From positions 12,162,562 to 12,226,561 of the forward strand of contig ML682007.1 of the NCBI GenBank assembly GCA_007922195.1: a stretch of 64,000 bases of DNA, written 5' to 3'. A program made the position numbers and the translations under genes. How positions within the stretch are numbered: the first letter of the stretch is position 1; each line of letters opens with the position of its first letter. Positions 25,445 through 37,870 of this stretch are shown here, one piece after another. The DNA is from Podocnemis expansa (taxonomy: Eukaryota; Chordata; Testudines; Podocnemididae). The notes under the pieces are model-generated. The model saw nothing but the letters and a program-made list of their open reading frames with translations, searched no databases and was not told where the DNA came from.

Positions 25445-27708
25445 GAGAAGCCAAGTTGATATCAAAGCCAGAGCCAGGATACAGGCTGAAGGCTGAAGTT
25501 GGGTGGTCAGAGACTGAGGGTTTGGGGAGGATCAGGAGATGGAAACAAAGCTGGAAGGGGGCTGGTGATAGGCCAGACTGGCACAGGGGAAGGCTCAGAC
25601 AAAGCAGGGGCAGGAGCAGACTGGAAATCTCAGGAGTCTGGTGGGCAGCAATAGGATTCCTGGCTGGGTAGCGCTGCTGCTCAGATGGATCGGCAGCTCT
25701 CTGGTGGGATTGTGCAAGTACTTGAGCCTAGGGATCATCTGCCTCCAGGCTCTGCTTAGTGACAGGTTGCAGCTGAATGCCTAATTCACCTGATTCACCG
25801 CAAGCTCTGTTGGAGTGGTAAGTCAGTGCAGGTGCATTGTTGCTCCTTAAGTGCTGACTCACTGCAGCCTCTGAGTTAGTACCAGGTGCCTTCAGCTGTT
25901 GAAGCATGGGGGCTTATGCCTGCTCACATCTAAAAGCCACCCACTCATCTTACAGGGAGCGGCCAATGGATCCAGGACAACAAATGAAAAACAGGGATGG
26001 GAGTGAGGGTCAACAGTAGAGATATCTCTTCTCGTCCAGAGGAGAGAATCCTGGACAGCACCAACTATTCCCCGAAAGCATCCAGAGAAGCAGTGGTCAC
26101 AGCCCAGAACTCTGCCAGTTGAGCGAGCAACGCTGGCTTGGCTGAAAGTCTCCCTCCCAGAAACTCCGTCTTCTATAGCAAAGCATCTTACTAGTTTAGT
26201 CAAAGTGGATAGTGCTTGAACAACACGCACTGTAAACACTGCCCTGGACTAGTCTGCCTTGTCTTTCAACTCCTCAGCAATGATCATCAAACACAGTGGG
26301 ATCCTTAGCATGTATTCGGTGTCTCTTCCCTAAATTACTACCTTGATTATAACCATCTGACTAATACAATACCAATCAACTGTGAATAATCTCAGACATT
26401 ACTTATGGTTGCTGCTTCTGTATAAATGATCAAACTAGAATATAGTTCAGAATAATGATATCTTGGTGATGCATTGTAAGTTGATATTGATAATTATAAA
26501 AGAACTAAAAACTGTCTTTTAAAAGGTCCCCTCTCTCATATCCAAAAGTCTCATCACTCACACATGGTAGGTGTTACTGCAGATGTGGCATTATGGCACT
26601 GATATTTTTGAAAGTACATTTTAAGCAATTTTTTTATTCTCTGGAAAAAAAAATTCCTGATTCAATGCTAAGATTTTCTGATTCATTGTTTCCAGAAGCA
26701 TGCAGAATATTCTGCAACAGTTAAAAAAAAATGCAGATCTACTTAAAGAGAGAGCGATATCTGTAGCATCTTCCAAGAGCTGACTTCTGAGAGGAAATTT
26801 TCTCCAGGAGCATTCCACATGACAGCATCCTAACAAACTAGAAAACAAGCAGCCAGACCAAATCACCAGTGAATCCCCTCACAACACGGATGTGACTGAA
26901 GTTGTGCACATTGCTGAATAATGCAGCTGAAAGGTTAAACACACAGCCACCCAATTCTGCTCTCAGCTACAGTGTAAATCTAAAGTAACACCACTGAAAT
27001 CAATTAATATTCTTGAGAGCTATTTTCATGGCAAAATATACCTTTATTTACCAAATCATTCACACATGCCAACTCTGTCCAGACAGATGTGTCCACAGAA
27101 TAACTTCCTGATGAAGAAACACTTGAGTGTCAATACAGCCCAGACTTGCATAGTGTGAGGAACTGCACTAGAACACCACCAAACCAAAGGACCTAGGCAT
27201 TATCAATGGGAATGATGCCTCTGCAAGATGAGGGCACCCATATAAAAGTGTTTCTTCACATATTGTTAGATCATGGAAAATGCTCCTTGAATGTTCCCAC
27301 CCTAGAAACAGAAAGTCGGGAGACTACTTAAAATGACTCCTGAGGACAGATGTAAAAATCACAAAAGATACAAAAAAAAAGTGTTATTGCACCCCCTGCC
27401 ATCACAAGATTCTTGAGTGCTTTATTCAATCCACTTTTAAAATGTCTCCATCAGCAGGGCTACCACCTTGACAAAATAAAAAGAACATACTGAGTCCTGC
27501 GAGAAGGTCCATTTCCCTAATTCACCTGCTTTGAAGCAGTTAGCACAACACATGTTGTTACCAAAAGCACCCAATTAACTGACATACGCTACCCAGAAAC
27601 TACTGTCCTTTCAAGGTGGTACATCTGGGAGCAACAAACACATAAAAAGGAACCCAGCAGCTGACTATGTTTCTGTTTGAGCTCTGCATAGTTATCCTAA
27701 TTTCCTTC
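25445..27708. other. No recognised gene
   Basis: The part 25445-25680 is purine-rich on the plus strand. A 115-codon open frame at 25892-26239 (-) has no domain. Nothing else is assignable. Confidence 0.45.
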
Positions 27709-27710
27709 TG

Positions 27711-27711
27711 A

Positions 27712-27763
<52 letters not shown>

Positions 27764-27776
27764 AANNNNNNNNNNA

Positions 27777-27820
<44 letters not shown>

Positions 27821-27822
27821 AA
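27711..27822. repeat. GAAA microsatellite containing a 10-base N gap
   Basis: Uninterrupted GAAA repeats run into N at 27766-27775 and continue after it to 27822. The gap is inside the repeat, so the true length of the array is unknown. Confidence 0.97.
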
Positions 27823-28625
27823 TCCCTAGCACTGACTCTGCCAGTGTAATAACAGTTGAAAAGAAAAATCCAAATGTGCAGTTGGAAGCAAGCAGGTGGC
27901 CTGGCACCACATGCTACTAAGCAATAAAAAGCCCCACAAATTTAATGACAGTGCACATGATTTGGATTTCCCATTGTAACCTCAGATGCCAGTTCTCAAT
28001 ATTTTACCAGGCTTTATGCCAGCCACTACTGAGCAAATGCCCACCATGCACTGAACCTTCACAAAATGAGTCGTTTTAGCAAAAAACACATTTTGCCCAT
28101 GTTATACAAGAACTAGGGTAGATCCAGTTTGATTATTAGCTGATAATTCCTTACTTGATTCCAAAAAGGGTGGCTACTGAATATAAACTCACAATACCCC
28201 CTCTGCAAAGTGAATTAATTTAATAAAACATGACAAAGCTCCAGTTTGTGAAGAAATCATCCTGTTCACTGTATTAAAGTAGACTGTTTTCAGAAATCTC
28301 TAGAGTATAGCAGAAATACATGCAAGTCAAGTGCTGTCTCAGCTTTCTGGAAGACTATGGATCAAACTGCTCACAATGTAGGTTATTCTCATACACAGTC
28401 GGCTGTCTCCAGATACCTCACTGGATCAGAAACCAAGTATTCTGCATTGCTGCTGAGAGAAGCAGTGTGCAATGCTGCAACTTTGTATTCAAATGTTGCT
28501 GTGTTATGGTACGCGCCTGCAGAAAAACCACTTCCCACCGCCTCTCCTGTGCTGTAGCTCTCTGCATGGCTTCCTACTGGCTATGGTGTGCCCATTTGGG
28601 GCTATCTGCACCTTTGGCTCCTCTC
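27823..28625. other. No recognised feature
   Basis: Overlapping open frames at 28320-28658 and 28357-28557 (+) are Cys-rich by chance composition, and the longer one ends inside the MITE that follows. No gene is called. Confidence 0.45.
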
Positions 28626-28629
28626 TCAG

Positions 28630-28792
28630 GAAATGTCTACACTAGAGCCTTAAGTTGACTTAACCTTCCTTAAGTAGAAGTAAGGAAAGCTCTGTCCACA
28701 TTGGGAATTTATGAAGTCAACTTAAGTGCTTCCTTAAGTCGATTTAATAACTCCACCTCTTAAGGTCAACTTAAGCCAGTGTAGATGGGGGA
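28630..28792. mobile_element. GTCGAC-type MITE, copy 1
   Basis: Termini ATGTCTACACTAGAG and GCCAGTGTAGAT pair with each other. The interior has repeated TTAAGTTGACTTAA-like palindromes, decayed from TTAAGTCGACTTAA, and folds as one hairpin. Confidence 0.65.
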
Positions 28793-28881
28793 TAGCCCTT
28801 TAGTCAATCAGAGATTCACAGGATTGCATCCTGAGCAAGGTGAAGATACAACATCAGTCACCTAAGGGGGATGCTCACTGA

Positions 28882-29200
28882 GGGTATGTCTACACTGGAG
28901 GCTCTGTTAAGTCGACTTAACAAGGTTGACTTAAAGTCAACCTTGTTAAGTTGATTTAGGGAGTCCACATTCTAAATTCCTGCAGACTGCCCGCGTCCAC
29001 ACTTGCAGCTGCTAGGTTGACTTAATGCTTAAGTCAACCTTATTAATTCAATTTATGCCCTGTCTACACTGGCTTAAGTTGAATTAATAAGGTTGACTTA
29101 AGCATTAAGTCAACCTAGCAGCTGCAAGTGTGGACGGGGGCAGTCTGCAGGAGTTTAGAATGTGGACTCTCTAAGTCAACTTAACAAGGTTGACTTTAAG
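28882..29200. mobile_element. GTCGAC-type MITE, copy 2, rearranged into a long palindrome
   Basis: It starts GGGTATGTCTACACTGG and contains an intact TTAAGTCGACTTAA near 28908. From 28930 to 29200 it is an inverted repeat with arms of about 126 bp (28930-29055 and 29075-29200). A second terminus-like sequence (CTGTCTACACTGG) sits in the 19-bp spacer. No right-hand terminus of the usual form is seen after 29200. Confidence 0.75.
28930..29200. repeat. Long inverted repeat, about 126-bp arms
   Basis: By direct comparison the arms differ at about five positions (some 96% identity), mostly C/T differences. The spacer is 29056-29074. Confidence 0.9.
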
Positions 29201-29859
29201 TCTTTGACAAAGTGGATTTTTTGGTAAGGTCTAATTAATACTTGCATAAATTTCCAGGTCATTGGTTTCAATCTGCTTTCTTACAATAGATGCAGAATAG
29301 CCAGTCATAGCAATGTCTCTAAAAGGCTGACTTTACCAAATTTAGTCAGCTCTAACAAAGATACCTGACTGACTTGGGAGAACTCTGCCAAGGTATTGCC
29401 CACAACGATCCAAACTGGAAAACTCACAGATAGCTCATTTGCTGATTTTAAACTGGACTGAAATCAGAATATGCAGCAGTTAGAGCAGGTGACACGGCCA
29501 GGAAACAGATGAGGATCATGTAATTATTTGGTTTAAGTGGAACCTCTTTTTTTTAAAAAAAAAAGGCCAAAGAGGATATGACCTGAGGAAACATGAATCT
29601 CTAAAAGGAATGTCATTAGAGTAGTAAATAGTGGGGGGAGGATATGGAATTTTTCTAATTATGCCAAATCTCTAAATTGTCCCATGACAAAACCCATCCA
29701 GTCTGAAGACCCAGTGCATTTTTTTAAACTCAGGTCTTGGTCTGCTTGTCTTTAGTGAGAATGAATGGATGAGACTGATTCAAATAGCTGTTAAGTGAGC
29801 ATTTGGGCAACTGCAGGAAACATTCTCTCAGGCTTGAACATTTAAAAGTAATATATTTT
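29201..29859. other. No recognised feature
   Basis: AT-rich unique-looking sequence with a short T8/A10 run near 29548-29564. Confidence 0.5.
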
Positions 29860-30230
29860 TCTGAAGCCTGCTAATTAGTTGTTTGAAAGCCACAGGGGTT
29901 TTTCCCCCCTCTTTTTAAAAATTACAATACGTTTCATAGTAGCAGTCCTCTAAAGTGTTTTGAAATAGGCATGCATACTACTTTAACCCTGTTTTTGCAG
30001 CAATTTCCTTTGGATTTGCATGTCATTCTGTAAACAATTTATGTCGGTCCCTAGCCTTAATTTTTGCTATTAGCTAGTACAGACGCTAATTAGCCGTAAA
30101 CTCTTCACAGGAGAGAAGCCAGCTCAGTTGTAGGGAAAGTTAATGATGGTGACTCATTTTCTCTTATACGTATAGACTACAACAAAAAGAAAGTGTTGCC
30201 TTTTCTTACAGATAAACAGTATCAAATGAA
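29860..30230. promoter_or_regulatory. Possible conserved non-coding element (hypothesis)
   Basis: Unique, stop-rich sequence dense in motifs bound by developmental transcription factors: an octamer-like GATTTGCATG near 30012-30021, homeodomain-type CTAATTAG near 29869-29876 and GCTAATTAGCC near 30085-30095, and an AP-1-like TGACTCA near 30151-30157. No repeat is recognised across it. Conservation cannot be seen in one sequence, so this is a guess to be tested by alignment. Confidence 0.2.
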
Positions 30231-31039
30231 CTAACAGCATCAATGTCAAAAAGAGAAACAATGACTTGCAATGGGCTGATGCTCTCAGCTGAGTGATCCC
30301 CCAGGCAGCTCCCTCTACTTATGTCTGGTCTGACTAGAAGGAAAAGGCCTTGATCCTTTAAGGTTATCAGTATACACATAAACACAAAGGATAATATATA
30401 TTATCTCTCTGTGGTACCTAGCTATTTAGATTGGGAGATGTATGCTATTCAGAACAAAAAGCATAAAATGCAGGTATTATTTCATGGTGATAGGCATTTT
30501 ACAGCTATAGCTCAAATCTCTCTTCTAGAATACAATCATACCAAAATAAATAAGTAATTTATATGCAGAAGTTCATAAACCCTCTCCACTCTGTCTCTGT
30601 CGAGGGAGGTTGTCTTCCTCAAATACAGACAGGCTACACTTGCCTTTCAGTTACTGGGAGAAACAGATCACTAATATAACCAATATATGAAATAATATTC
30701 CTAAAAGTATTATTTGATAAGAAAGTGCAGAATTATTTGACCCAGTCAATTCCCAGTATACTTCAGGTGCTACTGCCAATAGAAATCTCTCTCACTTCTC
30801 AGTCCAGCATAAATGAAAAAACAACAGCTAAAGGCCTTTGATGCATACCTCCTGGCTAAAAGAACCAGCACATCTGCAGCAATTATTTTCTCATTGGCTT
30901 GAGCAATTTTGAACTCATCATAGGTCTGAAGAGTCTGGCCATTCAGTGACTTCTCAGAAACTGTTTAATTATCAAACTAGTGGAATGTACAGCATCCCTC
31001 TGTCTTATCTGAAGACTAAGGCATCAGATGAGTTGCCAG
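30231..31039. other. No recognised feature
   Basis: AT-rich unique-looking sequence; nothing recognised. Confidence 0.5.
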
Positions 31040-31190
31040 TTCATTTCAGATGAGCACTGAGGGCCAGATTATTAAAGATATTCAGGCACCTCAAGATGCA
31101 GATAGGCAGTTTGTAGGATTAGCAATCAATGGGAATTAGGCACCTAATACTCATAGATGCTTCTGAAAATCCTGCTGGGTGACTATCTGT
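31040..31190. repeat. Dispersed repeat fragment ('GATTTTCAAAA...AGGCACCTA...CAATGGGA' family)
   Basis: It has 'agggccagattattaaagat', 'ttcaggcacctcaagatgca' and 'tcaatgggaattaggcacct' in the order seen again at 37620-37870 and 47455-47700. This is a widespread non-coding repeat of sauropsids; I cannot assign its class. Confidence 0.45.
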
Positions 31191-31231
31191 ATCTTTACGC
31201 ACCTGAACATCTTTCAAACCTGCCCCCATGT

Positions 31232-31388
31232 CAGGCTTTGACAAATAATACATTTCTGGTTGCCATGGTGGCCAGCTTTATCAGCCTGTCTCCTAGCTCC
31301 ACTGCAGAAATGTAATGAAGGAGCACCCTCTGAAGACCAAAAGTAAAATTGCTGGCACCTAGTTGTGACCCGATTTTGTCCACCCCAG
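31232..31388. mobile_element. Short hAT-like MITE, copy 2
   Basis: Same family and orientation as 22993-23149: starts CAGGCTTTGACAAATAATAC and ends TTTTGTCCACCCCAG. The flanks CCCCATGT (31224-31231) and CCCTCTGT (31389-31396) agree at 6 of 8 positions. Confidence 0.7.
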
Positions 31389-31396
31389 CCCTCTGT

Positions 31397-34160
31397 GTCT
31401 ACAAGAAGTGTACTTCTCACCTACTCCTGCAGCACTACTACTGACATTAGGGCCCTGTTACAGGGTACAGCATTGGGTCACTTGACCCATCAACCCATAA
31501 GTTATTCATTGGCACAGTATTCATTGCCATTGCACTGTCAGTCCATAACTTACTAATTGCCACTCAAACATTTTAATGAGACACTCAATTAAAAGGCATA
31601 TTAAAATAATGAAATTCCTTGCTTGCATTACCAATAAAGCATTAGATTATGAAAAGAGAGATTTTTTTAAAAATTAGATTTACATGTCACCAATTTAACC
31701 CAGTTTAGGCACTGAAAATAGACTAGCCAGTGGCACATTTATTTTCTGATCAGTTGTGTTTCCCAGTCCTCTGCCTTTTGCATTGTCTGGATTAATAACC
31801 CCACAGTGGAATGTTTTAATCAAAACCAAAAACTTTTCACTTGCTAGAAAAAAAAATCTTCACAATATTTCTTTATCTAAATTTTTGCATCCAAATCATG
31901 GAGCTTATGTCAAGATCAGCCAGCTTTTGGATCTTTATTTCTGACACTTAATATTTCCATTTTCTCTCCCTCTGATCCAGTGTCATAGACTCTGGATATG
32001 TAAGCAAAGGAGTGGCAGCCTGTAATCCCAGCATTCCAGTGAAGGGTCTGGCACTGACTGAATATGTGTAAAGAACATTGAAGATGAAAACTATAAAAAT
32101 GCTAAGTATGATTAACTTTCCATTTTCATACCCGGCAGTCTCCATCGAAGCAGATTTGCACTTGCTTAATTTTCATTAATAAAATCAATATGCATGCACT
32201 TGTACATGTTTCAAAAAGCACCACTGCAAATTAGTTTTCCAAAAACAAAACAAAACCAAAAAAACACCCATGTGTGAATCTCTCATCAACAGTTTATTCA
32301 GAGAAATTATTTCTTACTATCCACATTATTCTGAAGTTATTAAAATTGTCCCACATATTTTGGTCAAATTTTTCAAACATAGGTCCTTAAATTTAACCAT
32401 TTGAGTCCAGATTTAAGCAGCTAAATAAATGGCCCGATTTTTAAAGGAGTAAGTACCTAGAAAGCCCTTGACTTATGTTCAAGGAGTAACTTCAAACTTA
32501 GAAAACAGCTTCACTTATTCCTTATTCAGTCTTGTTTTCATGTGCCTATTATACTAGTTATTTTTTGTTCTTAGGAGTATCATATTTAATAAAATACAGC
32601 TTCACAGATTTGTCTTCATTTCTTTTTTGGAGATGTCCATTAAAGTTCTTGTCTTTTCTGTCTGCATTTTCTTAAACAATTTTTTCTCATTCTATTGCCC
32701 TTGCTCAAATCTTTGCTTGACTATTCCTGTCTCAAGCTGCAGTAAAGAAGTTGTCAGATAAATAATTCTGCATTATCACCTACAATTAAGCAACCAAACT
32801 AAGCGAATTCACCTGGGAATGTAGGTGCATTTAGATCACTCAACCTGTTTTTAAACTCCATATAGTTCTTTATTTTCATTTCTTGGGTTGCCACAAGCAG
32901 TTATGTGGACATAATACTAGGACTGAAATACTGCCATCAGTTATCCTGTAGAGTTCCCAAGAGAAAAAAATATTTAACAAGATGAGACTAGCTATTATGG
33001 AGATAGCCTACAGTATGTCATAGCTTCTTGCTGGAAAACAGCTAAACTACACAAGCAGCTACTTTCATCCTATCTTCTACCAATACATCTTAATTTTTGT
33101 CTTTTAAAACTGCAGAGATTTGTATTAGTAACTTTGAGGTTTCATTGCATTATTAAACCATAGCTTCCCTTTGCTTAAGATGCAAGATATGACCTAACTA
33201 AAATAGGGCTTGGGATAGAGAAAATGGTACAACTAAATGGGCCACAGCCAGTCACACCCAAAGAAGGGAGAAGCATATTGTTGGGGAGCGATATTAGGGG
33301 CTTGTAAAGGAAGCATGATGTGGTGGCAACCTGCTTGCAATGATACTCTGTTTATTTATGCCATCACTGATGAGTGGTAGTTGTCATCTGATATTCAGCT
33401 GGCTCTAGGAGGGTCAGAACTCCTTCCATTTGCTGCCGCTATTTCATGTGCCCCTCTCTCTTTTCACTGACCCTTGGGCTCCAATCTTGTCCCATCATAT
33501 TGAAGAGTGTGGGCACAGGGGCAGAAAGGGCTAATATAATAGCAGCAATACCACTTTTACCCCAACCCAGGTTTCCTCATGCTGAGGGATCCTCAACTGA
33601 CCCTCCGAAGCAACTTTACATCACCCTGGAAACATAGAGTGATCTTCGGATGTGGACCCAAGTGTCTCACAAATCCAAGATCTACACTCAGGGAAACCTT
33701 GTGCAAAGAGGTTTGTTTTAAATTTGGCCAGGTTCAGCATGATGTCCATTTAGAGAAGCGAGGGCCAACTCCTAAAAATACCCCACACATAGTTCCTGTG
33801 AGCTCCATCCTGGACAGTCATGGTAACCTTCCTTGCAAGAACATTTAGGTAATGCTTGGCCGTGCACTCACTAAACTAATGGAGTCCCAGTTACCTTCCA
33901 GCTTTGTAAAGACAGCATCTTGAATTGCATGTAGACTGGAAATGGCCGTCAGTGGAGAGTGTCGAACAAAAGGGTAATCTGCTCCTAACCCCTCCCTGTG
34001 GAGAAGCCCGGCAGCCCCATGCTGTTGTAGCTGCAGCTTTTGAGGTTAGCCTCAGATGGAGTGTACCACAATAACTGAGCCTTGAGATAACAGCTGTGTG
34101 GGTGACCAAAGCTGTATCCTCAGGTCCAGCCAAGCTGCATTCAGTAATGGATCAGAAGAA
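31397..34160. other. No recognised gene
   Basis: AT-rich unique-looking sequence. A fragment of the dispersed repeat family may lie at about 32380-32490. Open frames at 33446-33848 (+) overlap in two phases and carry no domain. Confidence 0.45.
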
Positions 34161-34164
34161 GGGA

Positions 34165-34960
34165 TGTAAAATTGTAACTGTTTAAATGGTAACCAGCTAT
34201 GTAAATGTTTTAAACAGCTGGCTACCATTTAAACTGGGGGGGGGGTTGCAGCAAATGGGCTCAGCTTCACACCATCAAGAGCAGCACAGTTTGATCCCAG
34301 AAGCAGAAGTGAAGGCGTAACCACACCTGGGCTGGCTGAGGGGAGGGAGGCACCGAGCCCAGTGCCTGAGGTTGAAGGTAGCTGTGGCTGGGTAGGCTAA
34401 GGGGGGAGAGACACGGAGCCAAGCGCCAGTGTAGCCAAAGCTGGGCCGGCTCCACACCAGCAAGAGCAGCTGGGCAGCTCTTGCAGACTGGGAAGCATGG
34501 AGCCAAGCAGGGGTGGAGGACAGTCAGCTGTAGCTGGACTTGCCTCTCCATGAGTGGAGGAGGCATGGAGCCTAGCACAGGTGGAGAAGGGCTAGTGACA
34601 GGAACAACTGGGCTGCCTCTCCCTCTGCCCCCCACAGCAAGAGCATCTGAGCAGCTCTTTATGGCCAGGAAGCAAAGAGCTCAGCATGGAGGAGGGAGAA
34701 TAGTTGCGGCTGGGCTCAGCTCCCCACGAAGGGGGAGGCGCAGAGCCTAGTGCCGCACCTGGGTTCACCCCTCACCACTCATGGAGAACCAAACCCTGCT
34801 GCGACTGTCCACCCCCCTTGCCGGGTTCATGCCTGCACGCCAGCAAGTACTGCCTGTCCAGCTGTGTCTTGACCCACTCCGCGCTGTTTAACCATTTAAC
34901 CATTCTATTTTAGAATATTTAAATGGGTTTTTAATTGAACTAATTTTTACATACCTAGGT
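34165..34960. repeat. GC-rich composite repeat flanked by AAATGGT/ACCATTT sequences
   Basis: It opens with an inverted pair, TGTTTAAATGGTAACCAGCT and AGCTGGCTACCATTTAAAC (about 34178-34233), followed by a G run and about 550 bp of GC-rich imperfect repeats ('gagcagctgggcagctctt', 'ggaggcaccgagcc', 'ggaggcatggagcc'). It closes with TTTAACCATTTAACCATTC and an AT-rich tail (about 34887-34945). The layout suggests one non-autonomous element with AT-rich ends and a GC-rich core. Open frames of 90-122 codons here are low-complexity. Confidence 0.5.
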
Positions 34961-37175
34961 GGAAGTTAATGGAGGAGTACAGGGGAGGAGGAAAGGTTAC
35001 CTAATGTCCCTTCTATAGTTCCCAGGTCCAGGGACCGACCAGTAGCTGGCTTTCTCCCAAGCACAGGTATGGCAGCCTCAGTGACATTCCCCGTACTCCT
35101 AGCTGTCTATGCCCCAATGGGGGACATGCCAGAAGCCAGGCTTCATGGCATCACTCCAAGGATGGAGACAGAAAAAACTCTACTGGTTCTAGACCACCCA
35201 GGGGATTCTCCAAACATTGGGGAAATGGGATTGAATGAAACATGTCTTTCCATCTTTAACATCACATTTTTCAACTATTCTTGAGTTTTCTTTGTAAAAT
35301 TTATAAAACATCAGCTGAAGTGCCAGTTGCTCCATGAAGCTGCATCTCTCCATCAAGGCTTCCAAACTAAGCACAATAATATTACTAGTACAGGCCATTA
35401 AAAATTGAGTAAAGCTCCTTCCCCATGTTACTTCATATATATGTGCATGCGCATACACACACACAGAAGACATGCACATGTGTGTGAACACACACTCTTT
35501 CTAGCTGCAGACTCATTTTTAGTTGGTAATTTGACCTTCACAATAATGGCTTTACTGTATATAAAGCCCTGGAAAAATAATGCATTGGAGTGAAGCTCAA
35601 TAGCAAACAAAGCTGGTGTGTGGTTACTTTATGCGGAAAAAGAAAACACTGCCATCTTTTGGATTAAAGAGCTATTTCAAATTAGTAACCAGTTGATTAT
35701 ATGCAGTAACAAATTCAAATGCAGGCCTATCCAGAACTAACTCTGAAAAGCCTTAATTTTACCAAAATCCACCAATAATTTTGGGGTCTAATTTAATTTT
35801 TTCAAATGAAAGGATATTCAGGCTGTAGTGTCAGGAGTATGTCAATAATTCTCATCATGCCTGATTGCAGAAGCACTTGCTTTAAAAAAATAGCAGTGTC
35901 AGAAATATGAAGTATATCCTTTCCTGATATTTATTGGAGATCCCAGTGACATGAATCATCTGAGATCTCAGCACTTAATTGAAAGCACAGGTGCGCTGAA
36001 ACTTTAACAAGAGTACTTTTCTTTCAAGAGCTATGCAGATGTTTTCATCAGTGCAGTTTTTAACAAAAAAATGTTTCATGACCAATACGAATTAAAAAAG
36101 AGGCCAGTCAACACCTGAACTTTTTACTTCAGTGGGAGGAGGATTTCAACCCAGAAAAATCCTCACTCTCTTATTTCTTCTCTAACCACTACACCGTTCT
36201 TCTGTAGAACACATAAATACATAGGACAAGTTCACTAACTCAGCATTTGCCTTACATGGCCTGTGCCAAAAAGCACTGTGTGTTACTTTACCTCTCTATG
36301 GCCTCGCTGGTGTGGGAATTTTAGAATTACAAAAGCAGTTTGACTCCAAAAATAAGTTTCCCTAATACAGTGTGTGCATGTTCTGCAGCGTCCAAGGCCA
36401 ATTGGATGAGATCAAGATGGACAGTCTACCTCTCCTTTCCACGTCTCTTTGCTCTCCTCAGTTTCAATATTGTGTTCTTAATAGGTTTTTTTTCACATGA
36501 ATTTTTATATATTTTGCGCATTGTCCTTTGACTGGCTTTTCTTGCAGAAGCTGAACTGTATGGAAGATGTCAATTGACCTTGAAGATATTATAAATGGGA
36601 TAGCAATCAGCTAGGACCTTCTTTGAGAAATCAATAGGAGTTTTTCCACTGACTTCAATTAGCTTTGGAACAGGTACATAGAGTACTTGTTCACCACAGA
36701 AGAGTCCTTCAGTTTTCACATCTGTTGCAACAATGATAAAGTGCATGGGAAACCACCTCCACTGGTATCACATTTACACAGTCATAATGACTGATCTGTT
36801 GTCAATTGTATCTGATGCACTATGGTCTCATCTTAACTCCACTTCACCAACACTTAAAAAAATCCATGGAAGTTATTCCTTGTGCATTTTGATTTGCAAA
36901 GTTAACTCTTTTAGGGTTCAAAAAAACTACTTGGTAACAGAATTTAAGTAACCAGCTAAACTAAAATGTCAGAAAAAGGAGCAGAAAGCAAGCCAATTGA
37001 AGACTATCACATTAATCATTACATTTTTTTAAACTAGAACTTGTCAAATCTAAAAACTCTTTTCAGGTAGTCTTTACAAAGAGTAGCATTTAAGTACCAG
37101 CTATAATGGATTAATTAATGTGAAAAACTACAGAGGAGAGTCAAATGATTGCTCTAGGAATGGTAAATATCACTC
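34961..37175. other. No recognised gene
   Basis: Mostly unique AT-rich sequence with a CA/TG simple repeat near 35440-35490. Nothing else is recognised. Confidence 0.5.
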
Positions 37176-37186
37176 AAGTGGAAAAG

Positions 37187-37340
37187 TTCCAAAGGGACAG
37201 CCGTGTTAGTCTAGTAAAGCAAAAAAAGCAAGGAGTCTTGTGGCACTTAAAGACTAACAGATTTATTTATCATATGAGCTTTCGTGGGAGAATATCCCAC
37301 TTCGTCAGACACTTTGAATAGGGAGAACTTACAAACTCTT
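37187..37340 (-). mobile_element. Penelope-like repeat, single copy
   Basis: Reverse-oriented copy of the 'GTTAGTCTTTAAGTGCCAC' repeat. Its 3' end is at about 37187 (TTCCAAAGGGACAGCCGTG) and it is 5'-truncated near 37340. It is flanked by AAGTGGAAAAG on both sides (37176-37186 and 37341-37351), an 11-bp TSD. On the minus strand it contains CTGACGA, a GTGGGA/TCCCAC stem and GAAAGCTC, a hammerhead-like core. The Penelope assignment is inference from the truncation, doublet and hammerhead features seen across copies. Confidence 0.7.
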
Positions 37341-37351
37341 AAGTGGAAAAG

Positions 37352-37619
37352 GAGCTTAGTGAGGCGCTTACAAGGCAAACTGCCCAAAATACAAAACAGA
37401 TATTGCAACATAGAAGGGCTGCATTTTCTATCCAAGGCTTACTGCCTAGAAATAGAAAAGCAACTGTTAATAGCTGCAAAGATTTCTATCATTTTCAGGT
37501 CTCAGTTCAGCTCTAGGACATAGTTACCATTTTAGCACAATGCTAGCCTTTCATAACCCTCTGTGCCTTCAGTAACATGTCCAAGTAGTCTGTTACCAGT
37601 TAGTTGATGATGCTGAACA
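37352..37619. other. No recognised feature
   Basis: Short unique spacer. Confidence 0.5.
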
Positions 37620-37870
37620 TATGACTCATTGCTCAAAGGTATCTGGGCACCTGAAGATCCAGCTAGGCACCTAGTCGGATTTTCAAAATGGTCTAAATCA
37701 TGCACCTATGTCTTACTGGTCGCTATACATCTATTTTTGAAATCTCAGTAGGTGTCTATCCGCAATCTTAGTCACCTAAATAACTATGAAAAGAATATGA
37801 AAATTTGGCTCTTTGGAGCCTGTATCACACTGAAAGTCAATGGCAGGCTGCTTTTGAAAATTTTGCCTGG
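37620..37870. repeat. Dispersed repeat ('GATTTTCAAAA...AGGCACCTA' family)
   Basis: It contains 'ggtatctgggcacctgaaga', 'taggcacctagtcggatttt' and, near the right end, 'gaaagtcaatggcaggctgc' with 'ttttgaaaatttt'. The two ends are roughly inverted copies of one another, so the parent may be a palindromic MITE. Class unknown. Confidence 0.45.

Noticed and set aside
34267..34750. Open frames of 89-122 codons
   Set aside because: They arise from a GC-rich internally repetitive tract; composition is Pro/Ser/Leu-rich low complexity.
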